A DNA stretch of 64,000 nt, taken from NCBI GenBank assembly GCA_965261915.1, contig CBDHDW010000013.1, positions 2,046,001-2,110,000 of the forward strand, in the 5' to 3' direction. This DNA is from JAIBDK01 sp965261915 (lineage in GTDB: Bacteria; Pseudomonadota; Gammaproteobacteria; Arenicellales; Poriferihabitantaceae). Below, in pieces: positions 27,160 through 36,482 of the stretch (its first letter is position 1; each line of letters opens with the position of its first letter). The position numbers and the translations under genes were made by a program. Under the pieces are notes generated by a model. It saw nothing but the letters and a program-made list of their open reading frames with translations, was not told the origin of the DNA and made no database searches.

Positions 27160-27646
27160 ATGCGCGAATGCGGCGATAAAATTCTCACCGCTGTCGCGCT
27201 TAAAGATAACGGCGTACCTCAACCCGACGTTAGAATCGCCTTCGCCGAAGATTCCGATCTTAACGCCATCGAAAAAATGCGGTTATCTTGGTGTATTAAA
27301 GTCGGCCGTGGGTTCCTCGGGCCGATTGCTTTCCAAAGTTAATGACCGTGATGCCGCTGAAACCATTGTGGAACATAAAACCGTGCTCGGCAGTTATCAC
27401 CACTCTATTTTCTTTATCCAGAAATACGTCGAGAAAAAGGGTCGGGATATGCGTGCATTCGTAGTCGGGGACGATTGCATCGCGGCGATTTATCGAAGCT
27501 CTGAACACTGGATCACCAATACCGCTCGCAGCGCAACAGCGAGCAACTGTCCTGTAAGTGTCCGAGACATTCGACAAATAGGGTTGATGATCGGAATAGA
27601 ACTCAAAACCAAAGCAAAACCAGTTATAGAGCCCTTAATTAACTGA
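27160..27646 (+). pseudogene. LysX/ArgX-type ATP-grasp ligase fused to aminotransferase end, relic
   Basis: The first part resembles the ATP-grasp ligase LysX/ArgX, which attaches aminoadipate or glutamate to the carrier LysW: MRECGDKILTAVALKDNGVP, then after a frameshift near 27290 VGSWGRLLSKVNDRDAAE, FFIQKYVEKKGRDMRAFVVG and RSSEHWITNTARS. After SVRDIRQ the sequence changes to GLMIGIELKTKAKPVIEPLI, typical of the C-terminus of LysJ/ArgD-type aminotransferases. A deletion thus appears to have joined two genes of one pathway. The LysX N-terminal domain is also missing. This is a relic. Confidence 0.7.
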
Positions 27647-27652
27647 AAACAA

Positions 27653-29230
27653 CTAAGAAGCGTCTTGTTTTTTCTTGTTAGCTTTTAAATATTTTTTCTT
27701 CCTCTCTGGCCGAAAGTCGTAGACCAGGACTTTGTCGCCTTTGCGGTTTCTAAATGTTTTTTCCGGCTCCTTGCCAATCCAGTATCTAAATGTTCGATAA
27801 AACCCGGGGCGGGCATCGTCTTCAATATTCACCACCAAAAAGTCGAACAAACTCCATCTGGTCGTCAGCGTAAACGCATTCATAACCTTCGCGCTGTAGT
27901 AGTCATCCCTCTCGACCCGTGATTTCCCCAAATAGTAATCCACTATCCGGGTGTTACTGTATACCTGTGATTTTTGATACGGGCCTGTTTGCTCAGCCAC
28001 CCACTGACCCGCCAGCTTCATGTGTTGTTTGGAAGATACCCGGTCAAGCCCTTCTATAGCATTACCGATCAAAATAAAACCCAGCAATGACACCAAAATG
28101 TGCTTTTTAAATCCCCGCATCGATTCGATAAGTTGCCAGATTGCGGTCAGTGCAAATGGTAAAAACAGCAAAAGCAGCAATGAAAAACTTAGCGGATACC
28201 GGTCTGTTACGATTTGTTTCACGAATACATAGCCCACTAGTACCAACAGGTTTATACCAACCACCCATTTCCACGCCCGAATCATCAGTCGGATTGATGC
28301 CTGTTCTTTATTCAGCAACGGCCGATTGCACCAGCCCCAGATTAGAACCACCAAAAAGCCGATCGTAATGACATCAACCAGATTAATCGCCAATCTCCCA
28401 ATCGGCAGGAAAAACAGTATTGCTGTTCTAAGGAATTGCAATACATTGGGGTAAATACCAGAATCCAGAGAATCAACATAGCTGTCGAAGTCTTTGGCTG
28501 TTTGCATGATCATGCTATTCAGGATATGCCAGGCATTCGCCAAATCTCCATTGTAAACCCACATCAATAGGCCATATATCAGGATCGGAAGAATACCCAG
28601 AACACAAAGCAATCCTATCTTTCGCAAGCGATTGTTTACCGTCCCCCAGAGCAGATAAATGACGAACAAGCCGTACAGATAAACCAGTCCTTCTATTCTG
28701 TATGCGGTTGCCAACAGCCCCAACATCACAAACCCGATAAAATTCGCCCTCGTTGGGTTATTGAGTTGCTTAACGAAGAAAACGACCATCCATAAGAAGC
28801 AGGCAAGATAGGGAATATCACGAATGATCATGGACTGGACTTCGTTCATCCCCGGATAAAAGACGTAGACCAGTGCCGCGATATTTACCTGAATGCGGCT
28901 GGCCCCAAAAAATTGAACAAGCCGGACGAAAGCGAAGCCCGCGACAATTCGCATAATCGTATTAAACAATACTGCTGAGTACTCTGCCGCGAATCCGGTA
29001 ATGTAACTAATCGCCGCTACCGATAGCGAATACAGCGGCCATTTGTAGGCATTAAATCCCTCGACAATATTTCCCTTTAAAAATGATTCGCTGGCAAGAA
29101 CGTATTTCACGCCATCTGAATTGATGACCGGATCGATAAATCGACACCATATTGAAACTGCAATACTACCAATGACGACACACCAGTAGCTCCATTTTAA
29201 TGAAACAGGCTGAGAAATCTGGGCATTCAT
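27653..29230 (-). CDS. GT-C-like membrane glycosyltransferase (ArnT/PMT-like), putative
   Basis: A 525-residue protein with about 10-12 hydrophobic segments and a polar C-terminal domain (from about 400). The first extracytoplasmic loop holds INSDGVKYVLASESFLKG, resembling the acidic catalytic loop of GT39/GT-C enzymes. Those enzymes transfer sugars from polyprenyl-phosphate donors outside the inner membrane. The C-terminal part (YWIGKEPEKTFRNRKGDK) fits a periplasmic domain with a basic tail. Exact donor and acceptor are unknown. It lies between the lysX relic and an acetyltransferase and is divergently transcribed from the latter. Confidence 0.65.
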   Translation of the reverse strand: MNAQISQPVSLKWSYWCVVIGSIAVSIWCRFIDPVINSDGVKYVLASESFLKGNIVEGFNAYKWPLYSLSVAAISYITGFAAEYSAVLFNTIMRIVAGFAFVRLVQFFGASRIQVNIAALVYVFYPGMNEVQSMIIRDIPYLACFLWMVVFFVKQLNNPTRANFIGFVMLGLLATAYRIEGLVYLYGLFVIYLLWGTVNNRLRKIGLLCVLGILPILIYGLLMWVYNGDLANAWHILNSMIMQTAKDFDSYVDSLDSGIYPNVLQFLRTAILFFLPIGRLAINLVDVITIGFLVVLIWGWCNRPLLNKEQASIRLMIRAWKWVVGINLLVLVGYVFVKQIVTDRYPLSFSLLLLLFLPFALTAIWQLIESMRGFKKHILVSLLGFILIGNAIEGLDRVSSKQHMKLAGQWVAEQTGPYQKSQVYSNTRIVDYYLGKSRVERDDYYSAKVMNAFTLTTRWSLFDFLVVNIEDDARPGFYRTFRYWIGKEPEKTFRNRKGDKVLVYDFRPERKKKYLKANKKKQDAS

Positions 29231-29402
29231 TCTATTTTTTATATTGTCGGGATTCCGCGTGATACGAATAGCGTGTTATTTTAACGCAAGCCTTTGTCAA
29301 GTTTGATTCAAATTTCGACCCTCGCCCGGATTTCTATTTTAACCCGCTTGAACCAGCCAGATTGCTGTGACACTATTCACCCGAATGCGGAGAATTTAAG
29401 AC

Positions 29403-30146
29403 ATGACCGAAAAGTACAAAATACAGCAATCACTATCCTCTGGCAAAGACAGTGCGATGACAAGATACATGGATCTGGTGTTCGGCAGACGTCGCATCGG
29501 CGGACTGTTACTTTATGAATTTGTCATGTTGGTTGCCGGCAAACGTAGTGGTGTACTGGGTTTGCTGCTTCGCAAGATTATGTACCCGTGGATTCTAAAA
29601 TCCGTCGGCAGTAATGTCGTCTTCGGTTCCGGTATTACCTTACGTCACCCACATAAAATTTCTATTTCCGACTGTGTGGTTATCGACGACAATGTCATGC
29701 TTGATGCCAAGGGGGAAGACAACACTGGTATTAATATTGACAAAGGGGTATTCGTTGGAAGAAACACGATTCTGAGCTGCAAGGACGGAGATATTTCTCT
29801 CGCCGAGAACGCGAACCTTGGTTTCAATTGTTTGTTAACCAGCACCAATTCTATTCGAATTGGAAAAGACAACATTATCGCTGCGTATAGCTATATTCTG
29901 GGCGGCGGTAATTACGCAATTGACGGTATCGACACGCCGATTCGGGAAAACTATGACTATCAGGGCCGTGGCGGTGCCGAGACAATGGATAATGTGTGGA
30001 TTGGTGCCCATGTGACGGTTATGGACGGCGTTACCATCGGCGAAGGCTGCGTGGTCGGCGCAGGATCAGTTGTATCGAAGAGTCTTGAGAAAAACACTGT
30101 CGCTGCCGGTACGCCAGCTAAAGTCATTCGAGCGCGGAAACCTTAG
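29403..30146 (+). CDS. Hexapeptide-repeat acyltransferase (LbH family)
   Basis: A 247-residue left-handed beta-helix acyltransferase of the WbbJ/Maa type. Hexapeptide repeats run from about residue 75 (VVFGSGITLRHPHKISISD) to VWIGAHVTVMDGVTIGEGCV near 200, ending AAGTPAKVIRARKP. Such enzymes O- or N-acetylate sugars of surface glycans. The last 159 bases of the gene lie inside a 163-bp direct duplication made by the IS1634-like insertion that begins four bases after the stop codon. The gene therefore survived the insertion intact. Confidence 0.88.
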   Translation: MTEKYKIQQSLSSGKDSAMTRYMDLVFGRRRIGGLLLYEFVMLVAGKRSGVLGLLLRKIMYPWILKSVGSNVVFGSGITLRHPHKISISDCVVIDDNVMLDAKGEDNTGINIDKGVFVGRNTILSCKDGDISLAENANLGFNCLLTSTNSIRIGKDNIIAAYSYILGGGNYAIDGIDTPIRENYDYQGRGGAETMDNVWIGAHVTVMDGVTIGEGCVVGAGSVVSKSLEKNTVAAGTPAKVIRARKP

Positions 30147-30150
30147 TTTT
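29988..30150 (+). repeat. 163-bp target duplication, left copy
   Basis: Identical, as far as can be read by eye, to 32062-32224 on the other side of the IS1634-like element at 30151-32061. It spans the end of the acyltransferase gene plus four T's. Confidence 0.92.
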
Positions 30151-32061
30151 CCTGACTTCGACGGTCAACCCTCATAAGTCATTGATTTATAAAGAAACAC
30201 AAAAATACCTAGGCACTACAAATGCCCAGATATTGAAGAATTATGTCAATTAGTACAGTGGGTAAGCTGTGGTCGTCGCTTTTAATCCCATCACAGCATA
30301 GATTTTTTTGCTTCTGGATTGATTTGAGCAGGCATGACATAGCTTTTCTTGGTGCGCTTGTGTTTGAATACACTATGTTGCACATGAATCAAGGCATTAC
30401 GAATAACTTCAGGGGATAAGGCTTTATGTTGCAGCTTGATTCGATACATCAGCTGTCTGATACAGGCAAAAGCCATGAACGAAATAGCAATGTGGGCACG
30501 CACCCTGGAAGGTGTCCAGTGGTAGATAGGGCGTACTTTCAAGTCGTGCTTGGTGATGCGAAAACTCTCCTCGACCTGCCATAAGCCACGATAGTGTGAT
30601 AGCACTTCCTGATGCGGCGTATCGGGCAAATTGGTGATGACCCCATGCAGTCCGTCCCAGCGGCTTTCGGCATCAATTTTATCCTGGTTGATACTCAGGC
30701 TGGTTTTTTTCCTTGATAATCAGAAAGATAAACAAAAAGATAATCAGAAACTTTTTATAGCCGTAGTTATTTAATAAGTCCTTAGGATTCTGGCTTTTAC
30801 CGATTTTCTTGATGAGCCGATCGACTGCCTTTTGCCGGTCATGTTGATCTTTATCCGCACGTTTTGGACAATGTGAGACAATGAGCCGTCTCTTCTTATG
30901 CGTCAGCTCGGCGACGCTTGATGCGCCTTTGCCAAGTGCCTGATAAGCTGATTTATCCAATACTTTGGTTTGTAGTGCACTTGGTAATTGTTTTAGTTTC
31001 GCCCCGACAATGTAATAAGCGCCCGCCTCATCCAGGGCGCTTAGATTGTCTTCATTCAGCATGCCTCGGTCAGCGACAAAGATCATTTTCCTAACATCAT
31101 AGCGCGCCTGCAACTCCTTCAAAACGCTGATCAGGCTATGACCCTCAAAAGTAGCACCGGGGAACACTTCGTAGCCGACCGGCAGGCCTTCATGGGTGAC
31201 CAGCAAAGCCAGCAATACCTGGGGCTGATTAAATTTACAGTCCTTGCTGTAGCCATTTTGTTTTAATTCGTCTTCCTTGAAAGACTCAAAATACAGTGTC
31301 GTACAATCAAAAAACAACACATCAAGGGCACCAGGCAACAAGGATCGCGTACCTTCACAGGTCATCGCTTGCAGCCGGCTGATGGTGTTATCGTCAAGCT
31401 GATCCATCATCCGATAAACTTTCTCTAAGGACAAAGAAACGCCAAAGTCCTGCTCCAGCTGCTGCACACTGCCGCGCTTACTTTTAGGATTGGCAATGCG
31501 TGCCATCACACAATGAAACAGTGCTTCTGTGGAGGCACGATACTTCTTTTGCGGCAACAGGGTATCGAACGACAACTGGCGATAGACCGCGCCATACACC
31601 TCATGGATGCCCAGCACCACACGTTGTTCTTCCACCATCTGCCTCAGATCAACATTCAAGGTGGCTTTAGACGCTTGGGCTGCTTTCGCTTCAATAACTT
31701 GTTTGGCGACCGCCTCAGGCGGAAACAAACCGGGCTGGTGTTGGGCTTCAAGCTTCGCCTTGACGACTTCGGCCAGCGCTTTCAATCGCACTAACTCCTC
31801 GTCATCCATGGCAATGCCGATATAACGGACAATCTTTTGCTTGACCTTATCGCCGACGCGCACAGATGAAACAATCTGAACCGATTGTCTTGGGCTATTG
31901 GGTGTAGATTTAACGCGAACAAACATGGGGTGAGCTTACACTGTGCCATCGCCTAAGCCAACACAAATATTTAGATAGGCACTACAAATCGATCTCAACA
32001 GAAGACCCCCGTATTTACTGGGCTGTAGGCGATCTGCGTGGGGTGGACCGTCGAAGTCAGG
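30151..32061 (-). mobile_element. IS1634-like element, copy with 163-bp target duplication
   Basis: A 1911-bp element with ends CCTGACTTCGACGGT / ACCGTCGAAGTCAGG. It is directly flanked by identical 163-bp repeats (29988-30150 and 32062-32224). Duplications of tens to hundreds of bases are characteristic of IS1634-family elements. The lack of divergence between the repeats indicates a recent insertion. Confidence 0.95.
30250..31926 (-). pseudogene. IS1634-family transposase, two ORFs plus extra frameshift
   Basis: The N-terminal ORF (30679-31926, 415 residues) carries DVLFFDCTTLYF and FVADRGMLNEDN. The C-terminal ORF carries YRGLWQVEESFRITK, but it ends early at 30291 because the A-run in the 3' region has seven A's instead of eight. 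The full-length stop would be at 30250. The junction between the halves reads AAGGAAAAAAACC, the same length as in the other split copies. Confidence 0.85.
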
Positions 32062-32224
32062 GATAATGTGTGGATTGGTGCCCATGTGACGGTTATGGAC
32101 GGCGTTACCATCGGCGAAGGCTGCGTGGTCGGCGCAGGATCAGTTGTATCGAAGAGTCTTGAGAAAAACACTGTCGCTGCCGGTACGCCAGCTAAAGTCA
32201 TTCGAGCGCGGAAACCTTAGTTTT
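32062..32224 (+). repeat. 163-bp target duplication, right copy
   Basis: The duplicated 3' end of the acyltransferase gene. It leaves an ORF-like stub (VWIGAHVTVMDGVTIGE, to RARKP) with no start of its own. It abuts the 3' end of fadH. Confidence 0.92.
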
Positions 32225-32251
32225 ACTGTAAAACATCGACACGGGCAGTAG

Positions 32252-34297
32252 TTACAGTTCGCGAGCGAGTTGTGCTCCCTGGGAAATTGCGCGTTGTGCA
32301 TCAAGCTCGCCGGCTTTCAGCGCTCCGCCAATGCAGTGTAGTCTGGCGCTGGTATTACTTGTCTTGAGCCGGTTGAACAGCGTTCGATCTTCTATTTGAC
32401 CCGCACAAAGTATTATATTGTCAGCTTCGATAAAACGCGTATTATTTGCAATTGTTATCCAGACCCCATTGCTTTCTATGCGGTCGTATTGAACGCCGGG
32501 AATCATCTCTACACCCTGTTTCTGTAAGTGTAGCCGATGCGACCAGCCTGTTGTTTTACCCAGCGTTTTTCCCAACGCCTGCTCTCGACGCTGCATTAGC
32601 GTTACCTGCCGCCCGGGTTCCTGATCTACCGCCGCCAATAATCCACCACGGGCTTCAAAGGATGGATCTACGCCCCACGTCCTTAACCATTTTTCGGCGG
32701 CTTCTGTTTCGGTGGCGCTGGTGTCCGAACCGAGAACGTAGGTAGCCACATCAAACCCGATACCGCCCGCACCAACGATAACGACTTTGCTGCCAATATC
32801 GACACGGCCTTTGAGAACATCGACATAACCCGATACTATGGGTAGATCGATCCCTTCAATTTCCGGGATGCGGGGGACAATACCCGTGCACAAAACTATT
32901 TCGTCGAACTCTGAAAGCAACCCAAATTCCTGCAAATTAGCACCCGAAATGTCGGTGTTAAGATGCTGATTGACATTGTATTTTTCCAGCATTGCACGAA
33001 AATAGTCATTGGTTTTTTGATACACCCGTTTGCCGGGTATTTCCCGCGCCAGCGTAAACTGACCTCCAATCTCTGAGTCTCTTTCGAACAGGCTAACACG
33101 GTGGCTCCGTTTGGCGGATTCCGTCGCGATACTCAAACCCGCTGGACCCGCACCAACCACAGCGATATTTTTAGGTCGGGTGGTTATAACAAGTCTGGTC
33201 TGATCCTCGTTTACAGCCTTCGGATTCACCAGACATGAGGCAATGTCGCCGCTAAAAATCTGATCCAGGCAAGCCTGATTACAGGCAATACAGGTGTTGA
33301 TTTCTTCGCTGCGATGCTCACGTGCTTTTTGCGTAAATTGCGGATCCGCCAGAAACGGTCGTGCCATAGAAACCAGATCACAAACCCCCTGACCTAGTAA
33401 CGCATCGGCCTGCTCCGGCGAATTAATCCGGTTTGTCGCGACAACGGGAATAACAACCGCGTTCTTCAATTTTGCAATGGCTTGAACAAATGCACCCGGC
33501 GGCACTGCGCTGGCGATTGTGGGTATTCTGGCCTCGTGCCAGCCAATCCCGCAATTTAGTATGGTTGCTCCCGCTTTTTCAATGGCTTTTGCAAGCTCTG
33601 CTATTTCCCGCCAGTCTGACCCTTGTTCAACCAGATCAACCACCGACAAACGATAAATCACGATAAATTCTTCGCCAACGGCTTTGCGCGTCTGGGATAC
33701 AATTTCAGTTGGTAATCGTATTCGGTTTTCATAGCTGCCGCCCCAACTGTCGTGGCGTTGGTTGGTTCTTTCACAAATAAACTGATTGATGAAATAACCC
33801 TCCGAGCCCATTATTTCTACGCCGTCATAGCCCGCCTCCTTTGCCAGCACAGCGCATCGAACAAAATCTTCGATTTCCTGTTCTACCTGTTGTTCAGACA
33901 ACTCTCGTGGCGTAAAGCGATTAATCGATGCTTTTATAGACGAAGCGGAAACGATCTGGTCGTGTTTTCCGTATCGACCGGCGTGTAATATTTGCATACA
34001 TATTTTTCCCTTCTCATTATGCACAGCGTTGGTAATCAATCGGTGCGGTGCCACTTCTGTAAAATGGGTTAGCCTTCCCGCCTCGACATCCAGTAATCCG
34101 TGAAGGTTGGGACTAATGCCGCCGGTAACTAATAGCCCTGGTCCTCCGTTTTTCGCCCTTTCCCGAAAATAGCTGGCCAGCCTGTCGTATTCTCCGGGAT
34201 GATCCTCAAGGCCGGTATGCATGGAGCCCATGATCAGCCTGTTTTCCAACGTAGTAAAGCCAAGCTCGAGAGGATTGAAAAGGTTTTTAAAGTGCAT
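32252..34297 (-). CDS. fadH: 2,4-dienoyl-CoA reductase (NADPH), FadH
   Basis: A 681-residue FMN/FAD/4Fe-4S enzyme that reduces 2,4-dienoyl-CoA during beta-oxidation of unsaturated fatty acids. The N-terminal old-yellow-enzyme barrel (about 1-340) starts MHFKNLFNPLELGFTTLENR and includes ILHAGRYGKH and EIMGSEGYFINQF. The iron-sulfur cluster ligands are CIACNQACLDQ and a later CLVNP. The FAD domain begins IAVVGAGPAGLS near 380, with NAD(P)-binding VVIVGAGGIGFD near 505. The ATG at 34297 aligns with FadH starts; the frame is open 13 codons further upstream. It fits with the acyl-CoA synthetase and dehydrogenase genes a few kb away. Confidence 0.93.
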   Translation of the reverse strand: MHFKNLFNPLELGFTTLENRLIMGSMHTGLEDHPGEYDRLASYFRERAKNGGPGLLVTGGISPNLHGLLDVEAGRLTHFTEVAPHRLITNAVHNEKGKICMQILHAGRYGKHDQIVSASSIKASINRFTPRELSEQQVEQEIEDFVRCAVLAKEAGYDGVEIMGSEGYFINQFICERTNQRHDSWGGSYENRIRLPTEIVSQTRKAVGEEFIVIYRLSVVDLVEQGSDWREIAELAKAIEKAGATILNCGIGWHEARIPTIASAVPPGAFVQAIAKLKNAVVIPVVATNRINSPEQADALLGQGVCDLVSMARPFLADPQFTQKAREHRSEEINTCIACNQACLDQIFSGDIASCLVNPKAVNEDQTRLVITTRPKNIAVVGAGPAGLSIATESAKRSHRVSLFERDSEIGGQFTLAREIPGKRVYQKTNDYFRAMLEKYNVNQHLNTDISGANLQEFGLLSEFDEIVLCTGIVPRIPEIEGIDLPIVSGYVDVLKGRVDIGSKVVIVGAGGIGFDVATYVLGSDTSATETEAAEKWLRTWGVDPSFEARGGLLAAVDQEPGRQVTLMQRREQALGKTLGKTTGWSHRLHLQKQGVEMIPGVQYDRIESNGVWITIANNTRFIEADNIILCAGQIEDRTLFNRLKTSNTSARLHCIGGALKAGELDAQRAISQGAQLAREL

Positions 34298-34436
34298 TTG
34301 TTTATTACCGGGTTTTGTGAACCGAGTGTATTTCAATTTTCCAGCGAACAGGACGCGGGCACATACGAGAACTTGACTTAAGCGTACAGCTGTCGATGAT
34401 AATTTTTTGAAAAAAGTCTAAAATGAGTTCTTAAGC

Positions 34437-34445
34437 TGTGGATAA
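34437..34445 (-). promoter_or_regulatory. DnaA box
   Basis: TGTGGATAA, the exact complement of the consensus DnaA box TTATCCACA, lies about 110 bases upstream of dnaA. It could mediate autoregulation or be part of an origin region. Only one perfect box was noticed in this 220-bp gap. Confidence 0.6.
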
Positions 34446-34556
34446 TTTTGAGTTGGCGCTATAGACTCCATAGCGTGGGATAAAAACGGATGAGACGACG
34501 TGTAGTCGTATACAAGGTAAGTTGACAATACTTTTATTTCCAGTTGCGAGCTAAAT

Positions 34557-35909
34557 TTGAACAATCCAAAGATATGGGATACCTGTCTGTTGACGTTACG
34601 TTCTACCCTGAACGCCGCCGACGTCGAAACGTGGCTAATGCCGTTGCATTGCCACCAGTCCGGGCCCATTTTAAAGCTCCTGGCACCTAACCGCTATGTG
34701 TTAAATCATATTCGGGCTAACCTGCTTGATATCATCGAAAAAACGGTAAAGGCGGAGAGTTCGGGTATTACCGAAGTACGAATCGAAATCGGCAGTTACG
34801 ACATCAATGCTGACCAATCCGCAACGCTAAACCGTACTGCCTCCGGGAGCAGCAACAACCCTGCCGGCGATTCCGCAAGGCCCTATTGCGGCGGCATACT
34901 GAATGATAACCATACCTTTGATGCTCACGTCGAGGGTAAATCGAATCAACTGGCTCGTGCCGCGGCAACCCAGGTTGGCACTAATCCGGGGGCCGCTTTT
35001 AATCCTTTGTTTATTTACGGCGGTGTCGGTTTAGGTAAAACGCATTTAATGCAGGCAGTGGGTCATTTAATCCGTCAGAATAATCCCGCCAGCAAAGTTT
35101 TCTATGCTAATTCCGAGCTATTTGTGAATGACATGGTGAAGGCGCTCAAGACTAATACGATGAACGAGTTTAAACGTTATTATCGATCTCGTGACGCGCT
35201 ATTGATTGACGACATTCAATTCTTTGCCAAAAAAACCCAGTCCCAAGAAGAGTTTTTCCATACCTTTAATGCGCTACTGGAAGGCCAACGACAGATCATC
35301 ATTACCAGCGACCGTATTCCCAGAGCCATCAACCACCTTGAAGAAAGACTCATATCCCGGTTTGGCAGCGGTCTCACCGTCAGCATTGACCCACCAGAGC
35401 TTGAGACTCGGGTGGCAATATTGAAAAAGAAAGCCCTCGAACGCGGTGTAGAACTGCCGGATGATGTTGCATTTTTCGTCGCCAATGCGGTGAGGTCGAA
35501 TGTCCGGGCACTGCAAGGAGCGCTTAATCAGATTCTGGCGAACGCGGAATATATCGGCAGGCAACCTGATATTGAGATGGCTCGTGAAGCGTTACGGGAC
35601 ATGTTGATTTATCAGGAAAAACAACTCAGCATCGATAATATTCAGCAAACCGTAGCGGAATATTACAAAATTCGGGTCGCCGACCTGCTATCCAAAAAAC
35701 GTACTCGGGAAGTCACGCGCCCCAGACAAATTGCCATGGCCTTTACCAAGGAATATACCAATATGAGCCTGCCGCAAATCGGCGACCGGTTTGGCGGTCG
35801 TGATCACACCACGGTAATCCACGCCTGCAAAAAAGTAGAAGAGCTCATCAAAACAGATTTAAAAACAAAGGAAGATCACCGAAATCTCCAGCGACTGTTT
35901 GGTGGATAG
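34557..35909 (+). CDS. dnaA: Chromosomal replication initiator DnaA
   Basis: A 450-residue initiator with all four domains. Domain I (about 1-85) starts MNNPKIWDTCLLTLRSTL. A linker rich in Ser/Asn/Gly spans about 85-115. The AAA+ domain has FIYGGVGLGKTHLMQ (Walker A, near 155) and ALLIDDIQFF (Walker B, near 218). The C-terminal DNA-binding domain has VTRPRQIAMAFTKEYT and GDRFGGRDHTTVIHACKKV. The start is a TTG; no better ATG gives the conserved N-terminus. No dnaN, recF or gyrB follows; the gene is succeeded by a gluconolactonase relic and an IS1634-like element. Confidence 0.95.
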   Translation: MNNPKIWDTCLLTLRSTLNAADVETWLMPLHCHQSGPILKLLAPNRYVLNHIRANLLDIIEKTVKAESSGITEVRIEIGSYDINADQSATLNRTASGSSNNPAGDSARPYCGGILNDNHTFDAHVEGKSNQLARAAATQVGTNPGAAFNPLFIYGGVGLGKTHLMQAVGHLIRQNNPASKVFYANSELFVNDMVKALKTNTMNEFKRYYRSRDALLIDDIQFFAKKTQSQEEFFHTFNALLEGQRQIIITSDRIPRAINHLEERLISRFGSGLTVSIDPPELETRVAILKKKALERGVELPDDVAFFVANAVRSNVRALQGALNQILANAEYIGRQPDIEMAREALRDMLIYQEKQLSIDNIQQTVAEYYKIRVADLLSKKRTREVTRPRQIAMAFTKEYTNMSLPQIGDRFGGRDHTTVIHACKKVEELIKTDLKTKEDHRNLQRLFGG

Positions 35910-36024
35910 GGTTCAGCCTATCGCGCTTAAAGAGCAATTCCGTGTTTGTCAACTTTTTTGCGCTACCAAAATTTCGCGCTTGTTATTGACCGGCGGCTCT
36001 TTGCCCTAAGCGGTCATTGGGGGT

Positions 36025-36054
36025 AATAAAAAAACCGGCGGATTTAACGCCGGG
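36025..36054 (-). terminator. Rho-independent terminator, minus strand
   Basis: A stem CCGGCG / CGCCGG around a 7-base loop, followed on the minus strand by a run of seven T's. It faces the dnaA end and would stop transcription of the minus-strand gluconolactonase relic. Confidence 0.7.
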
Positions 36055-36182
36055 CTGTTGTAAAACCACTAAATATTTGAAATTAGCTTAATGGCTTGAT
36101 CCAATATACCGGCCTCATTAATCCAAACTCTGCATAGCAGGACCCACTGGAAAAGTACTAGGTGGCACCGTTCGCAGTCGGT

Positions 36183-36460
36183 TCATCGAACATTACCTAT
36201 TGCTCGCATTTCATATCGACGGTCTTTTGTTATTTGGCTGGTAGCCTGTTCACAGCTTAAAATGCAGCTGGATTTATCGTAGCTGTTGGCATTCGCCATA
36301 TTGGCTCAGTCACGGTAAATGTCTAAGCCTGTTTCCTCACTCCAACGGTAGATTTTACTGTTTGGAATATCACTAAAGATAATATGATGCTCTGCGGGAT
36401 GCCATACCGGGCCTCGGTCGTGTATATCTAAAGGACTGCGATTGTTAATAATTCTGTATA
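36183..36460 (-). pseudogene. SMP-30/gluconolactonase-family relic
   Basis: Not an open frame. Read on the minus strand, the first piece gives GPVWHPAEHHIIFSDIPNSK and IYRWSEETGLDIYRD. Then, in another frame from 36299, it gives MANANSYDKSSCILSCEQAT and SQITKDRRYEMRAIGNV. These correspond to successive blocks of SMP-30/gluconolactonase proteins (PVWHP...FSDIP; ANGNT...CEH..RVTR). One frameshift separates them and the C-terminal two thirds are missing. The 5' side is cut by the IS1634-like element. Confidence 0.6.
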
Positions 36461-36482
36461 CAAATTGTTAGCAAAACGCGTT

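Noticed and set aside
32038..32220. A 60-codon acyltransferase-like ORF after the IS1634-like element
   Set aside because: It is the right copy of the 163-bp target duplication plus IS end sequence, not a gene.
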